Source of the DNA: Kordiimonas pumila
GTDB taxonomy: Bacteria > Pseudomonadota > Alphaproteobacteria > Sphingomonadales > Kordiimonadaceae
Length of the DNA stretch: 64,000 bases
Direction of reading: 5' to 3'
NCBI RefSeq assembly: GCF_015240255.1
Contig: NZ_CP061205.1
Span: 2,749,501 to 2,813,500 of the forward strand
Both the position numbers and the translations under genes were made by a program. Below, piece after piece: positions 45,271-53,697 of this stretch (within the stretch, counting starts at the first letter, position 1; the number at the start of each line of letters is the position of its first letter). Under the pieces are notes generated by a model. The model had not been told where the DNA came from. It did no database searches and saw only the letters and a list, made by a program, of their open reading frames with translations.

Positions 45271-46431
45271 ATGGCAAAAGTGAAAATGAAACCCGCAGCA
45301 ATTTTTCTAATTGTCATAGCGGTTATTGTTATTTTGATTTTAATCGCCGGTGTGTGGCTTAATGCCAATACAGGCACGGCACTTAAAATTGCCTTTGTTC
45401 CTAAACACAGCTTTGCAGAAGATACACCAGATGCCCCCAGAGACTATACGCAAGATGCGAGTTGGGTAGCACTTCCAGGTATGCAGTCTGAAGCATTATC
45501 ATTGCCTCAAGGGGTTATGAGCATTACCCAAGTCCCTGAAGCTGACATTTTTTTTATACACCCAACGACATACTTGAGTAGAGCTCATTGGAATGCGCCA
45601 ATCGGTGATAACGACTCGGATAACCGAGTCGAAAATAACGTCATGAAATCGCAAACCAGCAGCTTTAACCTTGCTGGTAACATATATGCCCCACGATACA
45701 GGCAAGCGACTTTCGGAGCTTTTCTTGATGATACAGGCTCAGGCCTGAAAGCACTCGGCGTTGCTTACACAGATGTTCTTGCCGCGTTTGACAATTTCAT
45801 TCAAACCCGCAGTAATGGTCGTCCGTTCATTCTTGCCGGGCACAGTCAAGGTTCCTTACATTTATTGTATTTATTGCAGCACCGCGTAAGTGGTACACCC
45901 TTAGCAAAAAGGATGATTGCCGCTTACATCATTGGCTGGCCAGTGAGCTTGGAGGCTGATCTTGGGGCGATGGCTGATATCAGTGCTTGTAATACGCCAG
46001 ACGATACCCAGTGCGTTGTCTCGTACCAGACTTTTGGCATGAATGGTAACCCAGACGCTATTTACCAGTATATGAACAATACTGCAGGCCTAAACGGCCA
46101 GCCTCGAACAGGCACAACAATGTTATGTACCAATCCACTTACATGGGAAGTTGGCGGTACAGCAGGCGCTACAGCCAATCTCGGCGCTATTGCACGTAGT
46201 AATAATACGCTAGACCCTATATCTGCCCCAATAAAGCACTTATTTGGTGCCAAATGTGGGCCGGATGGCATACTGTATTTGCAGCAGGAACCTGGCAAAG
46301 CTTGGCAAGAATTTAAAATGGTTGGTGAAAACTATCATGTCTATGATTATAATATGTTTTACATGAACATTCGCGCCAACGCTTCGCTACGAGCCAGCAC
46401 ATGGTTACAAACCCATGGCACAGGACGCTAA
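45271..46431 (+). CDS. DUF3089 alpha/beta-hydrolase, membrane-anchored
   Basis: A 386-residue protein with one N-terminal membrane helix (about 10-30) and an alpha/beta-hydrolase fold. The nucleophile elbow is GHSQGS in FILAGHSQGSLHLLYLL (near residue 192), with the DUF3089 segments DIFFIHPTTYL and YAPRYRQATFGAF. A catalytic His is likely in NYHVYDYNMFY near the end. The family is uncharacterised; secreted or periplasmic esterase activity is inferred. ATG with AGGGGAAG upstream. ruvX starts three bases after the stop. Confidence 0.87.
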   Translation: MAKVKMKPAAIFLIVIAVIVILILIAGVWLNANTGTALKIAFVPKHSFAEDTPDAPRDYTQDASWVALPGMQSEALSLPQGVMSITQVPEADIFFIHPTTYLSRAHWNAPIGDNDSDNRVENNVMKSQTSSFNLAGNIYAPRYRQATFGAFLDDTGSGLKALGVAYTDVLAAFDNFIQTRSNGRPFILAGHSQGSLHLLYLLQHRVSGTPLAKRMIAAYIIGWPVSLEADLGAMADISACNTPDDTQCVVSYQTFGMNGNPDAIYQYMNNTAGLNGQPRTGTTMLCTNPLTWEVGGTAGATANLGAIARSNNTLDPISAPIKHLFGAKCGPDGILYLQQEPGKAWQEFKMVGENYHVYDYNMFYMNIRANASLRASTWLQTHGTGR

Positions 46432-46434
46432 ACT

Positions 46435-46890
46435 GTGCCTGTGTTAGCACCGAATGAATTGAAGGCTATGCTACTGCCCCGTCAGCGGCTTTTAGGTATG
46501 GATCCGGGTACAAAAACCATTGGCCTCGCCCTTTCAGACATCACCCTTACCGTTGCAACACCGTTTGAAATTATTCGTCGCACAAAGTTTAAAAATGATG
46601 CAGCGCGAATCCTTGAAATTGTCACAGAACATAATGTTGGCGGTTTTGTTATTGGCTGGCCTATTAATATGGATGGGTCACAAGGCCCACGGTGTCAGTC
46701 GGTACGAGCTTTTTCAGACAATCTTGCACAAATAAGCAACCTGCCACAAATACTGTGGGATGAACGGCTTTCTACCGCAGCTGTTGAACGTACACTACTG
46801 GAAGCAGACAGTAGTCGTGCTCGTAGAAAAGATGTCATAGACAAACTTGCTGCAGCCTATATTTTACAAGGAGCATTGCATGCTCTTTGA
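46435..46890 (+). CDS. ruvX: Putative pre-16S rRNA nuclease RuvX/YqgF
   Basis: A 151-residue RuvX/YqgF with the RNase H-like fold. It contains LLGMDPGTKTIGLALSD, FVIGWPINMDGSQGPRCQSV and DERLSTAAVERTLLEA, ending with RKDVIDKLAAAYILQGAL. The family acts in maturation of the 16S rRNA 5' end and was earlier thought to be a resolvase. GTG at 46435 is the first start; the ATG at 46468 after GAAGG is equally likely and matches most family members better. It lies between DUF3089 and pyrB. Confidence 0.93.
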   Translation: MPVLAPNELKAMLLPRQRLLGMDPGTKTIGLALSDITLTVATPFEIIRRTKFKNDAARILEIVTEHNVGGFVIGWPINMDGSQGPRCQSVRAFSDNLAQISNLPQILWDERLSTAAVERTLLEADSSRARRKDVIDKLAAAYILQGALHAL

Positions 46891-46956
46891 TAAAGTCTGC
46901 CAAAGTCAATTTACCTGCTTGCAGCACATCGAATTTGTACTTATAAGGCCATTTTA

Positions 46957-47955
46957 ATGAGCAAGAACCTGATCGAAACGCCTTCCTACCCGCGCGCGGA
47001 CGTTGATCCGCCCTCGGGTTCGCTTTTTCCGCATAAACATCTGCTAGGAACATGGAAAATGGACCCAACGTCCATCAAGTTCCTGCTGGATAAAGCCGAA
47101 AAATATGTTGAACAAAACAGAAAGGCGATGAAAACAACGCCAATTTGCGCTGGCTTGACCCAGATAAACCTGTTTTTTGAAAACTCGACCAGAACACTGA
47201 TGAGTTTTGAGATTGCCGGTAAAAGACTGGGGATGGATACAATCTCCATGTCTACCGCTTCATCTTCTATCAAAAAAGGCGAAACCCTGCTCGATACAGC
47301 AGACACGTTAAACGCCATGCACCCAGATGTATTGGTTGTAAGGCATGCAGACAGCGGCGCTGTACAGCTTTTATCAGAAAAAATGGATTGCGCGGTTATC
47401 AATGCAGGCGATGGCAGATCAGAGCACCCAACGCAAGCTTTGCTTGACGCCCTAACAATACGCCGCAGGAAGGGCCGCATCCACGGCCAGACAATCGTTA
47501 TATCAGGCGACATTGCCCACAGCCGCGTTGCACGCTCAAACATTTATCTTTTAAATGCTATGGGTGCACGAGTGCGGCTTGTTGCGCCGCCAACGCTTAT
47601 TCCTAAAGATATTGACCGCTTGGGTGTTGAAGTATTCCAGCATATGGACAAAGGTCTTGAAGGTGCCGATGTAGTTATGATGCTACGCCTGCAGCAAGAG
47701 CGCATGCAAGGCGCCTACCTACCATCCCTGCGGGAATATTACCGTTTTTGGGGGCTGACAGCAGAAAAGCTAAAATATGCAAAGGATGATGTACTTGTCA
47801 TGCATCCCGGCCCCATGAACCGCGGTGTTGAGATTGCATCAGATATTGCAGACGATATCGACAGATCAGCCATTAGAGAGCAGGTAGAGATGGGCGTTGC
47901 TGTCCGTATGGCCTGCCTTGATGTTCTAACCCGGCACCTACGGGAGGAAAAATAG
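46957..47955 (+). CDS. pyrB: Aspartate carbamoyltransferase catalytic subunit
   Basis: A 332-residue PyrB that makes carbamoyl aspartate. The carbamoyl-phosphate loop [13 protein letters not shown] and the motif [12 protein letters not shown] are present, as is [13 protein letters not shown]. Length is standard for the class without a PyrI regulatory subunit. The start ATG follows AAGGCCATTTTA. The pyrC-like gene starts one base after its stop; in such pairs the two proteins commonly form a dodecamer. Confidence 0.96.
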   Translation: MSKNLIETPSYPRADVDPPSGSLFPHKHLLGTWKMDPTSIKFLLDKAEKYVEQNRKAMKTTPICAGLTQINLFFENSTRTLMSFEIAGKRLGMDTISMSTASSSIKKGETLLDTADTLNAMHPDVLVVRHADSGAVQLLSEKMDCAVINAGDGRSEHPTQALLDALTIRRRKGRIHGQTIVISGDIAHSRVARSNIYLLNAMGARVRLVAPPTLIPKDIDRLGVEVFQHMDKGLEGADVVMMLRLQQERMQGAYLPSLREYYRFWGLTAEKLKYAKDDVLVMHPGPMNRGVEIASDIADDIDRSAIREQVEMGVAVRMACLDVLTRHLREEK

Positions 47956-47956
47956 C

Positions 47957-49207
47957 ATGAGCATTGCTTTTATAAACGCCCGCCTTATGGACCCTGCCAC
48001 AGAGCTTGATGCTATTGGCTCCCTTGTTACAAACGGTGACAGGATTGGTGCCGTAGGTGTTGATATAGAAATTCCTTCTGATGCAGAGATTGTTGATTGT
48101 GGTGGCCGCATTTTATGCCCTGGCCTTATAGATATGCGTGTGCATTCGGTTGATGTAGCGTCTGCACTTGCAGGCGGTGTAACAACCGTAATTCTTCAGC
48201 CTGACCAAACAACAGTGATAGACACAGATCCCGTGGTAGAACGGATAAGAAGCCGGTCTGTTGGCAGTAATTCTGTAAGTGTTTATCCAATGGGAGCAGC
48301 AACACGCGGTCTGCAGGGCGATCAACTAGCTGAGATTGGCCAAATGAAGCAATCCGGAGCCGTAGCCTTTACTGATTGCCGCAAAGCAACAGAAAAAACG
48401 CAGGTTATGCGCAGGCTCTTGGAATATGCGGAACATTTTGATGCCCTCATTGTACAATTTCCTGAAGACCCAGAACTTGCAGAAGATGGTCTTGCCCATG
48501 AGGGCGAGGTTGCATCGCGCATGGGCCTTATAGGCATTCCATCTGAAGCAGAAGTAATACAGATAGAACGCGATATTCGCCTTGCAGAAATGACGGGGGC
48601 CCGGATTCATTTTTCGCTTTTATCATCACGTGATGGATTGGAAGCAATACGCACAGCAAAAAAACGCGGCGCAAAAGTAACCTGCTCTACAGCGCCGCAC
48701 TATTTGCATCTCAATGAAAATGCCGTTGAAGGCTACCGCACATTTGCCAAAGTGAGCCCACCCCTTAGGTCGGAATCTGACCGCCTTGCCCTGATTGAAG
48801 GCGTGGCAGATGGCACTATTGATACGCTGGTAAGTGACCATGACCCCCGTAGTGAAGATGTAAAACGCTTACCTTTTGGGCAAGCCGCAACCGGCATTGT
48901 TGGCCTTGAAACATTATTGCCGTTATCGCTATCACATGTACATTCCGGCAAAATAAATATGATGACGTTAATTCGCACGTTAACACAAGCGCCAGCAGAA
49001 TTACTGGAGCTTGACACCGGTCGCCTTGAAATTGGGCGATACGCTGACTTAACTATTTTCGACCCAGACAAGCCTTGGCGCATTGACGAAGCAGCCTTCC
49101 AATCAAGCGCAAAAAACACACCTTTTGATACGCTTCCCGTACAAGGCCAAGTGTGGCGCACCATAATTGGTGGTAAAACTCTCTTTAATGTGGATACCCC
49201 TTCATGA
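47957..49207 (+). CDS. Dihydroorotase-like protein, probably catalytically inactive
   Basis: A 416-residue homologue of the alphaproteobacterial pyrC that normally follows pyrB. The amidohydrolase frame is clear (GRILCPGLIDMRVHS, TAPHYLHLNENAVEGYRTFA, GIVGLETLLPLSL), but the site is broken. After DMRVH the usual LREPGxEHKE loop, which binds the substrate carboxylate, is deleted (SVDVASALAGGVTT follows). The family's His in VQHPE is Phe (VQFPED), the His in the HVST motif is Leu (FSLLSS), and the SDHAP segment reads SDHDPR. It is probably the structural partner of PyrB, as PyrC-prime is in Pseudomonas, with an active dihydroorotase encoded elsewhere. The stop overlaps plsY as ATGA. Confidence 0.85.
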   Translation: MSIAFINARLMDPATELDAIGSLVTNGDRIGAVGVDIEIPSDAEIVDCGGRILCPGLIDMRVHSVDVASALAGGVTTVILQPDQTTVIDTDPVVERIRSRSVGSNSVSVYPMGAATRGLQGDQLAEIGQMKQSGAVAFTDCRKATEKTQVMRRLLEYAEHFDALIVQFPEDPELAEDGLAHEGEVASRMGLIGIPSEAEVIQIERDIRLAEMTGARIHFSLLSSRDGLEAIRTAKKRGAKVTCSTAPHYLHLNENAVEGYRTFAKVSPPLRSESDRLALIEGVADGTIDTLVSDHDPRSEDVKRLPFGQAATGIVGLETLLPLSLSHVHSGKINMMTLIRTLTQAPAELLELDTGRLEIGRYADLTIFDPDKPWRIDEAAFQSSAKNTPFDTLPVQGQVWRTIIGGKTLFNVDTPS

Positions 49208-49803
49208 TATCTACCGACTTAATCATAGCCATAATTGGCGGATATTTATTAGGTTCTATCCCTTTCGGTTTGGTTTTAACCAGACTTGCAGGGCTTGGTG
49301 ATATTCGCACCGTAGGCTCTGGTAACATTGGTGCCACCAACGTTCTGCGTACAGGTAGAAAAGACCTTGCCGCCCTCACATTGTTGCTAGATGCAGGGAA
49401 AGGTGCAATTGCAGCCCTTATTGCCCTCGCCTTATGGGGTGAAAACGCTGCCCTAATGGCAGGCACTGCCGCATTTATTGGACATTGCTTCCCTGTTTAT
49501 CTCAAGTTTCACGGCGGCAAAGGTGTGGCTACTTTTTTTGGTACCATCTTTGCTATCAACCCTGATGTTGGTTTTGCATCTGCTGTCGCATGGCTTGCAA
49601 TAGCCCTAATGTTCAGAATGTCCTCATTTGCAGCACTGGTTGCCGCCCTTATTGCACCTGCGATCAGTTATATATGTTATGGCGGCTCAGACTGGATCGC
49701 TATAAGCCTGATGGTTATTGTTATTTTCATACGACACAAAGATAATATAGGGCGTATCATTCGCGGGGAAGAAAGCAAAATTGGCCAAAAGAAAAAGATT
49801 TAG
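49204..49803 (+). CDS. plsY: Glycerol-3-phosphate acyltransferase PlsY
   Basis: A 199-residue polytopic membrane enzyme that transfers an acyl group from acyl-phosphate to glycerol-3-phosphate in phospholipid synthesis. Motif GSIPFGLVLTR, the conserved SGNIGATNVLRTGRK, and KFHGGKGVATFFG are all present, with five or so hydrophobic helices. The ATG overlaps the pyrC-like stop. Its place before dprA and topA is conserved in the class. Confidence 0.95.
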   Translation: MISTDLIIAIIGGYLLGSIPFGLVLTRLAGLGDIRTVGSGNIGATNVLRTGRKDLAALTLLLDAGKGAIAALIALALWGENAALMAGTAAFIGHCFPVYLKFHGGKGVATFFGTIFAINPDVGFASAVAWLAIALMFRMSSFAALVAALIAPAISYICYGGSDWIAISLMVIVIFIRHKDNIGRIIRGEESKIGQKKKI

Positions 49804-49872
49804 CACTCGCTTGCTTTCAGTCGTGGCTTTCTTCCAATTGACAAATAAGGCACTGACTGTTCATCTATTAGG

Positions 49873-51027
49873 ATGACAGAGCATGAAACAAAGAAAGCCA
49901 TGATGCTAACCGATGCTGAAAAAATAGCGCGGCTACGCCTTATTCGCAGCGAAGGGATAGGACCTGTTTTATTTAGCCGGTTGCTCGCAAAACACACAAC
50001 TGCATTAGCTGCAATAAAACACCTTGAAAACAATCCCCAAAATCAACCAAAATCTTTCCTGTTGGCCAGCCACGAGGTTATCAAACAGGAATTAGATAAA
50101 ATTGAGCATTATGGCGCTCACTTAATTTTCAAGGATGAAGCACACTATCCTGAACTTTTAGCTGAAATAAGCGATGCCCCGCCCGCCCTATTGGTGAAAG
50201 GGCGCATGGAAATTCTTCAATATGTATTGATTGGCGTTGTAGGGGCCCGGAACGCAAGCGCATCTGGCATGAAATTAACCCATCAAATTTGTGCTGCCCT
50301 TGCAACCGAAAAAGTTGGCATTGTCTCCGGCCTTGCACGCGGGATTGACACCGCCTCACACTCAGCATCGCTTACTACAGGAACCATTGCCTGCCTAGCT
50401 GGCGGCTTGGATGTAATCTACCCACCAGAAAATGCTGTTCTACACCAGAAAATTGCCGAAACCGGTTTATTAATCAGCGAAATGCCAATGGGTACAAAGC
50501 CACAGGCTAGACATTTTCCACGTCGAAACAGGATAATATCCGGCTTATCCTCAGGCTTACTTGTCATTGAAGCCGCACAAAAATCAGGTTCCCTTATTAC
50601 AGCACGTTATGCCGCTGATCAGGGCCGCGATGTATATGCGGTCCCCGGTTCTCCGCTTGACCCACGATCAGCAGGCACAAACCAGTTACTGAAAGACGGC
50701 GCAATTCTAGTGCGCACTGCAGAAGATATTCTATGTGAAATCGATACACAGAGACAATTTCACCTTCCCGTAGTAAAGAGTATAAGCCAACCTGCCGAAA
50801 AACACCCCACATATTTAACCGCAAACATCACCTCTAAGGCTGCAGCACAAATTGATACGCTTCTCACCTTTTTAACAAGCAACCCTTTGCATATTGATGA
50901 CATCGCCCGCGTTGCCAATATTTCACCCGAAAAAATATTATCAGAATTCTTACCGCTAGAGATTGAAGGCAAAATTGAACGACATAGCGGCAATCGATTT
51001 AGTCGAATTTACACGAAAAATGAATAA
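49873..51027 (+). CDS. dprA: DNA-processing protein DprA
   Basis: A 384-residue DprA/Smf, which loads RecA on incoming single-stranded DNA during transformation. It has an N-terminal SAM-like region (LRLIRSEGIGPVLFSRLL), the Rossmann-like core with VGARNASASG, GIVSGLARGIDTASH, the RRNRIISGLSSGLLVIEAA motif and the GSPLDPRSAGTNQLL stretch, and a C-terminal winged helix (about 310-380). AGG lies close before the ATG; a Met nine codons on is an alternative start. No other competence gene occurs nearby. Confidence 0.94.
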   Translation: MTEHETKKAMMLTDAEKIARLRLIRSEGIGPVLFSRLLAKHTTALAAIKHLENNPQNQPKSFLLASHEVIKQELDKIEHYGAHLIFKDEAHYPELLAEISDAPPALLVKGRMEILQYVLIGVVGARNASASGMKLTHQICAALATEKVGIVSGLARGIDTASHSASLTTGTIACLAGGLDVIYPPENAVLHQKIAETGLLISEMPMGTKPQARHFPRRNRIISGLSSGLLVIEAAQKSGSLITARYAADQGRDVYAVPGSPLDPRSAGTNQLLKDGAILVRTAEDILCEIDTQRQFHLPVVKSISQPAEKHPTYLTANITSKAAAQIDTLLTFLTSNPLHIDDIARVANISPEKILSEFLPLEIEGKIERHSGNRFSRIYTKNE

Positions 51028-51121
51028 TCTCATTGCATTCCTGCCGCCTTCGAACTAGGTGGTAAGCAAGACTAATCGCATATAATGTATGGTAAACAGG
51101 CAATTTAGGACAGAACAACAC

Positions 51122-53653
51122 ATGAATGTTGTAATTGTGGAATCGCCCTCGAAGGCAAAAACAATTAACAAATATCTGGGCAAAGACTATACAGTTTTGG
51201 CCAGTTTTGGGCACGTTCGGGATCTCCCCGCGAAAGATGGATCGGTAAAACCCGACGAAGATTTTGCTATGGACTGGATAGTTGATTCTGATTCTAACAA
51301 ACGCCTGACTGAAATTGCCAAAGCGCTTAAAGGCAGCGATAAATTGTTTCTCGCAACCGACCCCGACCGTGAAGGGGAAGCAATCAGTTGGCATGTTCTT
51401 GAAGTGCTAGCAAAGAAAAAGGCTCTTAAAGGGGTCGAGGTTAAGCGCGTTGTCTTTAACGAGATTACCAAATCAGCCATTTTAAAAGCCATGGCAGACC
51501 CACGCGATCTGGATCAGGAACTGGTGAATGCCTATTTGGCACGCCGGGCACTTGATTACCTTGTTGGCTTCACGCTTTCCCCAGTTTTATGGCGCAAGCT
51601 ACCCGGCGCACGCTCTGCTGGGCGGGTTCAATCTGTTGCGCTGCGGCTTGTTTGTGAACGTGAATCAGAAATAGAGCAATTCACAGCCCGCGAATATTGG
51701 TCTGTAGAAGCTGATCTGAAGTCCACTGGCTCCAAAAATTTTACTGCACGGCTTTTTGCAGCAAATGGTGAAAAGCTTGACAAGTTTTCTCTAGCTACTG
51801 AATTGCAGGCAAACGAAGCCACAGATCTTGTAAAGCGGACACCTCTAACCGTACAAAGCGTCGAACGTAAACCTGCAAAACGAAACCCGCAACCGCCGTT
51901 TACGACCTCTACCCTGCAACAGGAAGCATCGAGGAAACTGGGTTTCCCCGCGAATAAAACCATGCGGGTAGCACAAAGCCTTTATGAAGGCAAACCCATC
52001 AAAGGTGAGGTTACTGGCCTAATTACCTATATGCGGACGGACGGTGTTACCATTGCGCAGGAAGCGTTAAATGCAACGCGGCATGTTATCGAAAACCGGT
52101 ACGGTGCCAAATATTTACCCTCGTCACCACGAGTATACAAAACCAAAGCGAAAAATGCGCAGGAAGCACACGAAGCTATCCGCCCAACTGATCCAATGCG
52201 TAGCCCTGCTGATGTATCTCATGCACTTGATAGCGACGAACAGAAGCTCTACGAACTGATTTGGCGTAGAACACTGGCGAGCCAAATGGAAAGCGCTGCA
52301 TTAGAGCGCACAACCATTACCATCATGAATACAGATAACACCGCGGAACTAAGAGCAACCGGTTCTGTTATTCAGTTTGATGGTTTCTTGTCTGTATATC
52401 AAGAAGGTAAGGATGACGAGCAAGACGAACAAGAAGCTCTTCTCCCAGCGCTTAAAAGCGGCGAAGAAGTAAACCTTATATCTGTTCTACCTAAACAGCA
52501 CTTCACAGAGCCACTCCCACGCTACAGTGAAGCGAGCCTTGTGAAACGCATGGAAGAACTGGGTATCGGCAGGCCATCGACCTATGCATCAATTCTTACT
52601 GTACTGCGTGATCGTACTTATGTTCATATGGAGCGCAACCGCTTTGTGCCAGATGACAAAGGACGACTTGTAACCGCTTTTCTAGAAAAATTCTTCCACC
52701 GGTATGTTGAATATGACTTTACAGCAAACCTAGAAGAACAACTTGATGATATCTCAGCCGGTCAAGAAGACTGGAAGAAGGTCTTAAGTAATTTCTGGTC
52801 TGCCTTTAAACCAAAGACAGAGGAAATTCTCGGTGTACGTAATGCAGAAGTTATTGATGCACTTGATGATTATCTTGGGCCTATGCTGTTTTCAAACGAT
52901 GAAGCCAGAAAATGCCCTAGCTGTGCAGATGGGCGTTTGGGCCTCAAAACAAGTCGCTATGGTGCTTTTGTCGGATGTTCTAATTATCCTGAATGCGGCT
53001 ATACGCGCAAGTTTGGCTCTAACGATAATGATCCGGAAGAAGGCATGGAAGAACAGCCTGCACTGGGCATTGATCCTGAAACAGGCGAAGAGATCAACGT
53101 GAAAGTTGGTCGGTTTGGCCCTTATATTCAGGTTGGCGAAGCTGTTAAAGGCGAAAAACCAAAGCGCGCAAGTATTCCTAAAGACATGGATAGCAGCACT
53201 ATCGACCTAGAAAAAGCACTGGCCCTGCTGTCGCTCCCTCGCGAACTTGGTACACACCCGGAAACAGGAAAAACAATTACCAGTGCTATTGGCCGATATG
53301 GGCCTTATCTTGCCCATGACGGTGTTTATGCCAAACTCGCTTCAAGCGAAGAAGTATTTACCGTAGGGCTCAACCGTGCAGTTGCACTGCTCGCAGATCA
53401 GGCCGCGAAAAAGGGTGGTGCCAAAACAGTCTTAAAGGAACTGGGTGAACACCCAGATGATAAAGACCCGATAAGGGTTTTGGACGGACGTTATGGCCCT
53501 TATGTTAATCATAAAAAGACAAATGCTACGTTACCTAAAGGTACAGAGCCAACCTCCGTTACTCTGGAACAGGCGCTTGAATGGCTTGCCGCAAAAGCCA
53601 CAACAAAAAAAGTGCCTCGTAAAAAAACAGCAGCAAAAAAGAAAGCCTCCTGA
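51122..53653 (+). CDS. topA: DNA topoisomerase I
   Basis: An 843-residue type IA topoisomerase that relaxes negative supercoils. The start is ATG 51122 (MNVVIVESPSKAKTINKYLG), with AGGACAG upstream; a frame to 51089 adds an untypical 11 residues. The TOPRIM motif is TDPDREGEAISWH and the catalytic Tyr is in GLITYMRTDGV. The C-terminus has one C4 zinc ribbon (CPSCADGRLGLKTSRYGAFV, with CSNYPECGY) and three degenerate ribbon repeats marked by GRFGPYIQVG, GRYGPYLAHDG and GRYGPYVNHKK, ending in a Lys-rich tail. Confidence 0.96.
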   Translation: MNVVIVESPSKAKTINKYLGKDYTVLASFGHVRDLPAKDGSVKPDEDFAMDWIVDSDSNKRLTEIAKALKGSDKLFLATDPDREGEAISWHVLEVLAKKKALKGVEVKRVVFNEITKSAILKAMADPRDLDQELVNAYLARRALDYLVGFTLSPVLWRKLPGARSAGRVQSVALRLVCERESEIEQFTAREYWSVEADLKSTGSKNFTARLFAANGEKLDKFSLATELQANEATDLVKRTPLTVQSVERKPAKRNPQPPFTTSTLQQEASRKLGFPANKTMRVAQSLYEGKPIKGEVTGLITYMRTDGVTIAQEALNATRHVIENRYGAKYLPSSPRVYKTKAKNAQEAHEAIRPTDPMRSPADVSHALDSDEQKLYELIWRRTLASQMESAALERTTITIMNTDNTAELRATGSVIQFDGFLSVYQEGKDDEQDEQEALLPALKSGEEVNLISVLPKQHFTEPLPRYSEASLVKRMEELGIGRPSTYASILTVLRDRTYVHMERNRFVPDDKGRLVTAFLEKFFHRYVEYDFTANLEEQLDDISAGQEDWKKVLSNFWSAFKPKTEEILGVRNAEVIDALDDYLGPMLFSNDEARKCPSCADGRLGLKTSRYGAFVGCSNYPECGYTRKFGSNDNDPEEGMEEQPALGIDPETGEEINVKVGRFGPYIQVGEAVKGEKPKRASIPKDMDSSTIDLEKALALLSLPRELGTHPETGKTITSAIGRYGPYLAHDGVYAKLASSEEVFTVGLNRAVALLADQAAKKGGAKTVLKELGEHPDDKDPIRVLDGRYGPYVNHKKTNATLPKGTEPTSVTLEQALEWLAAKATTKKVPRKKTAAKKKAS

Positions 53654-53697
53654 TAGAGTGAGGTTTCTTATCTGTATATTTATATAAAGGACTGCCA

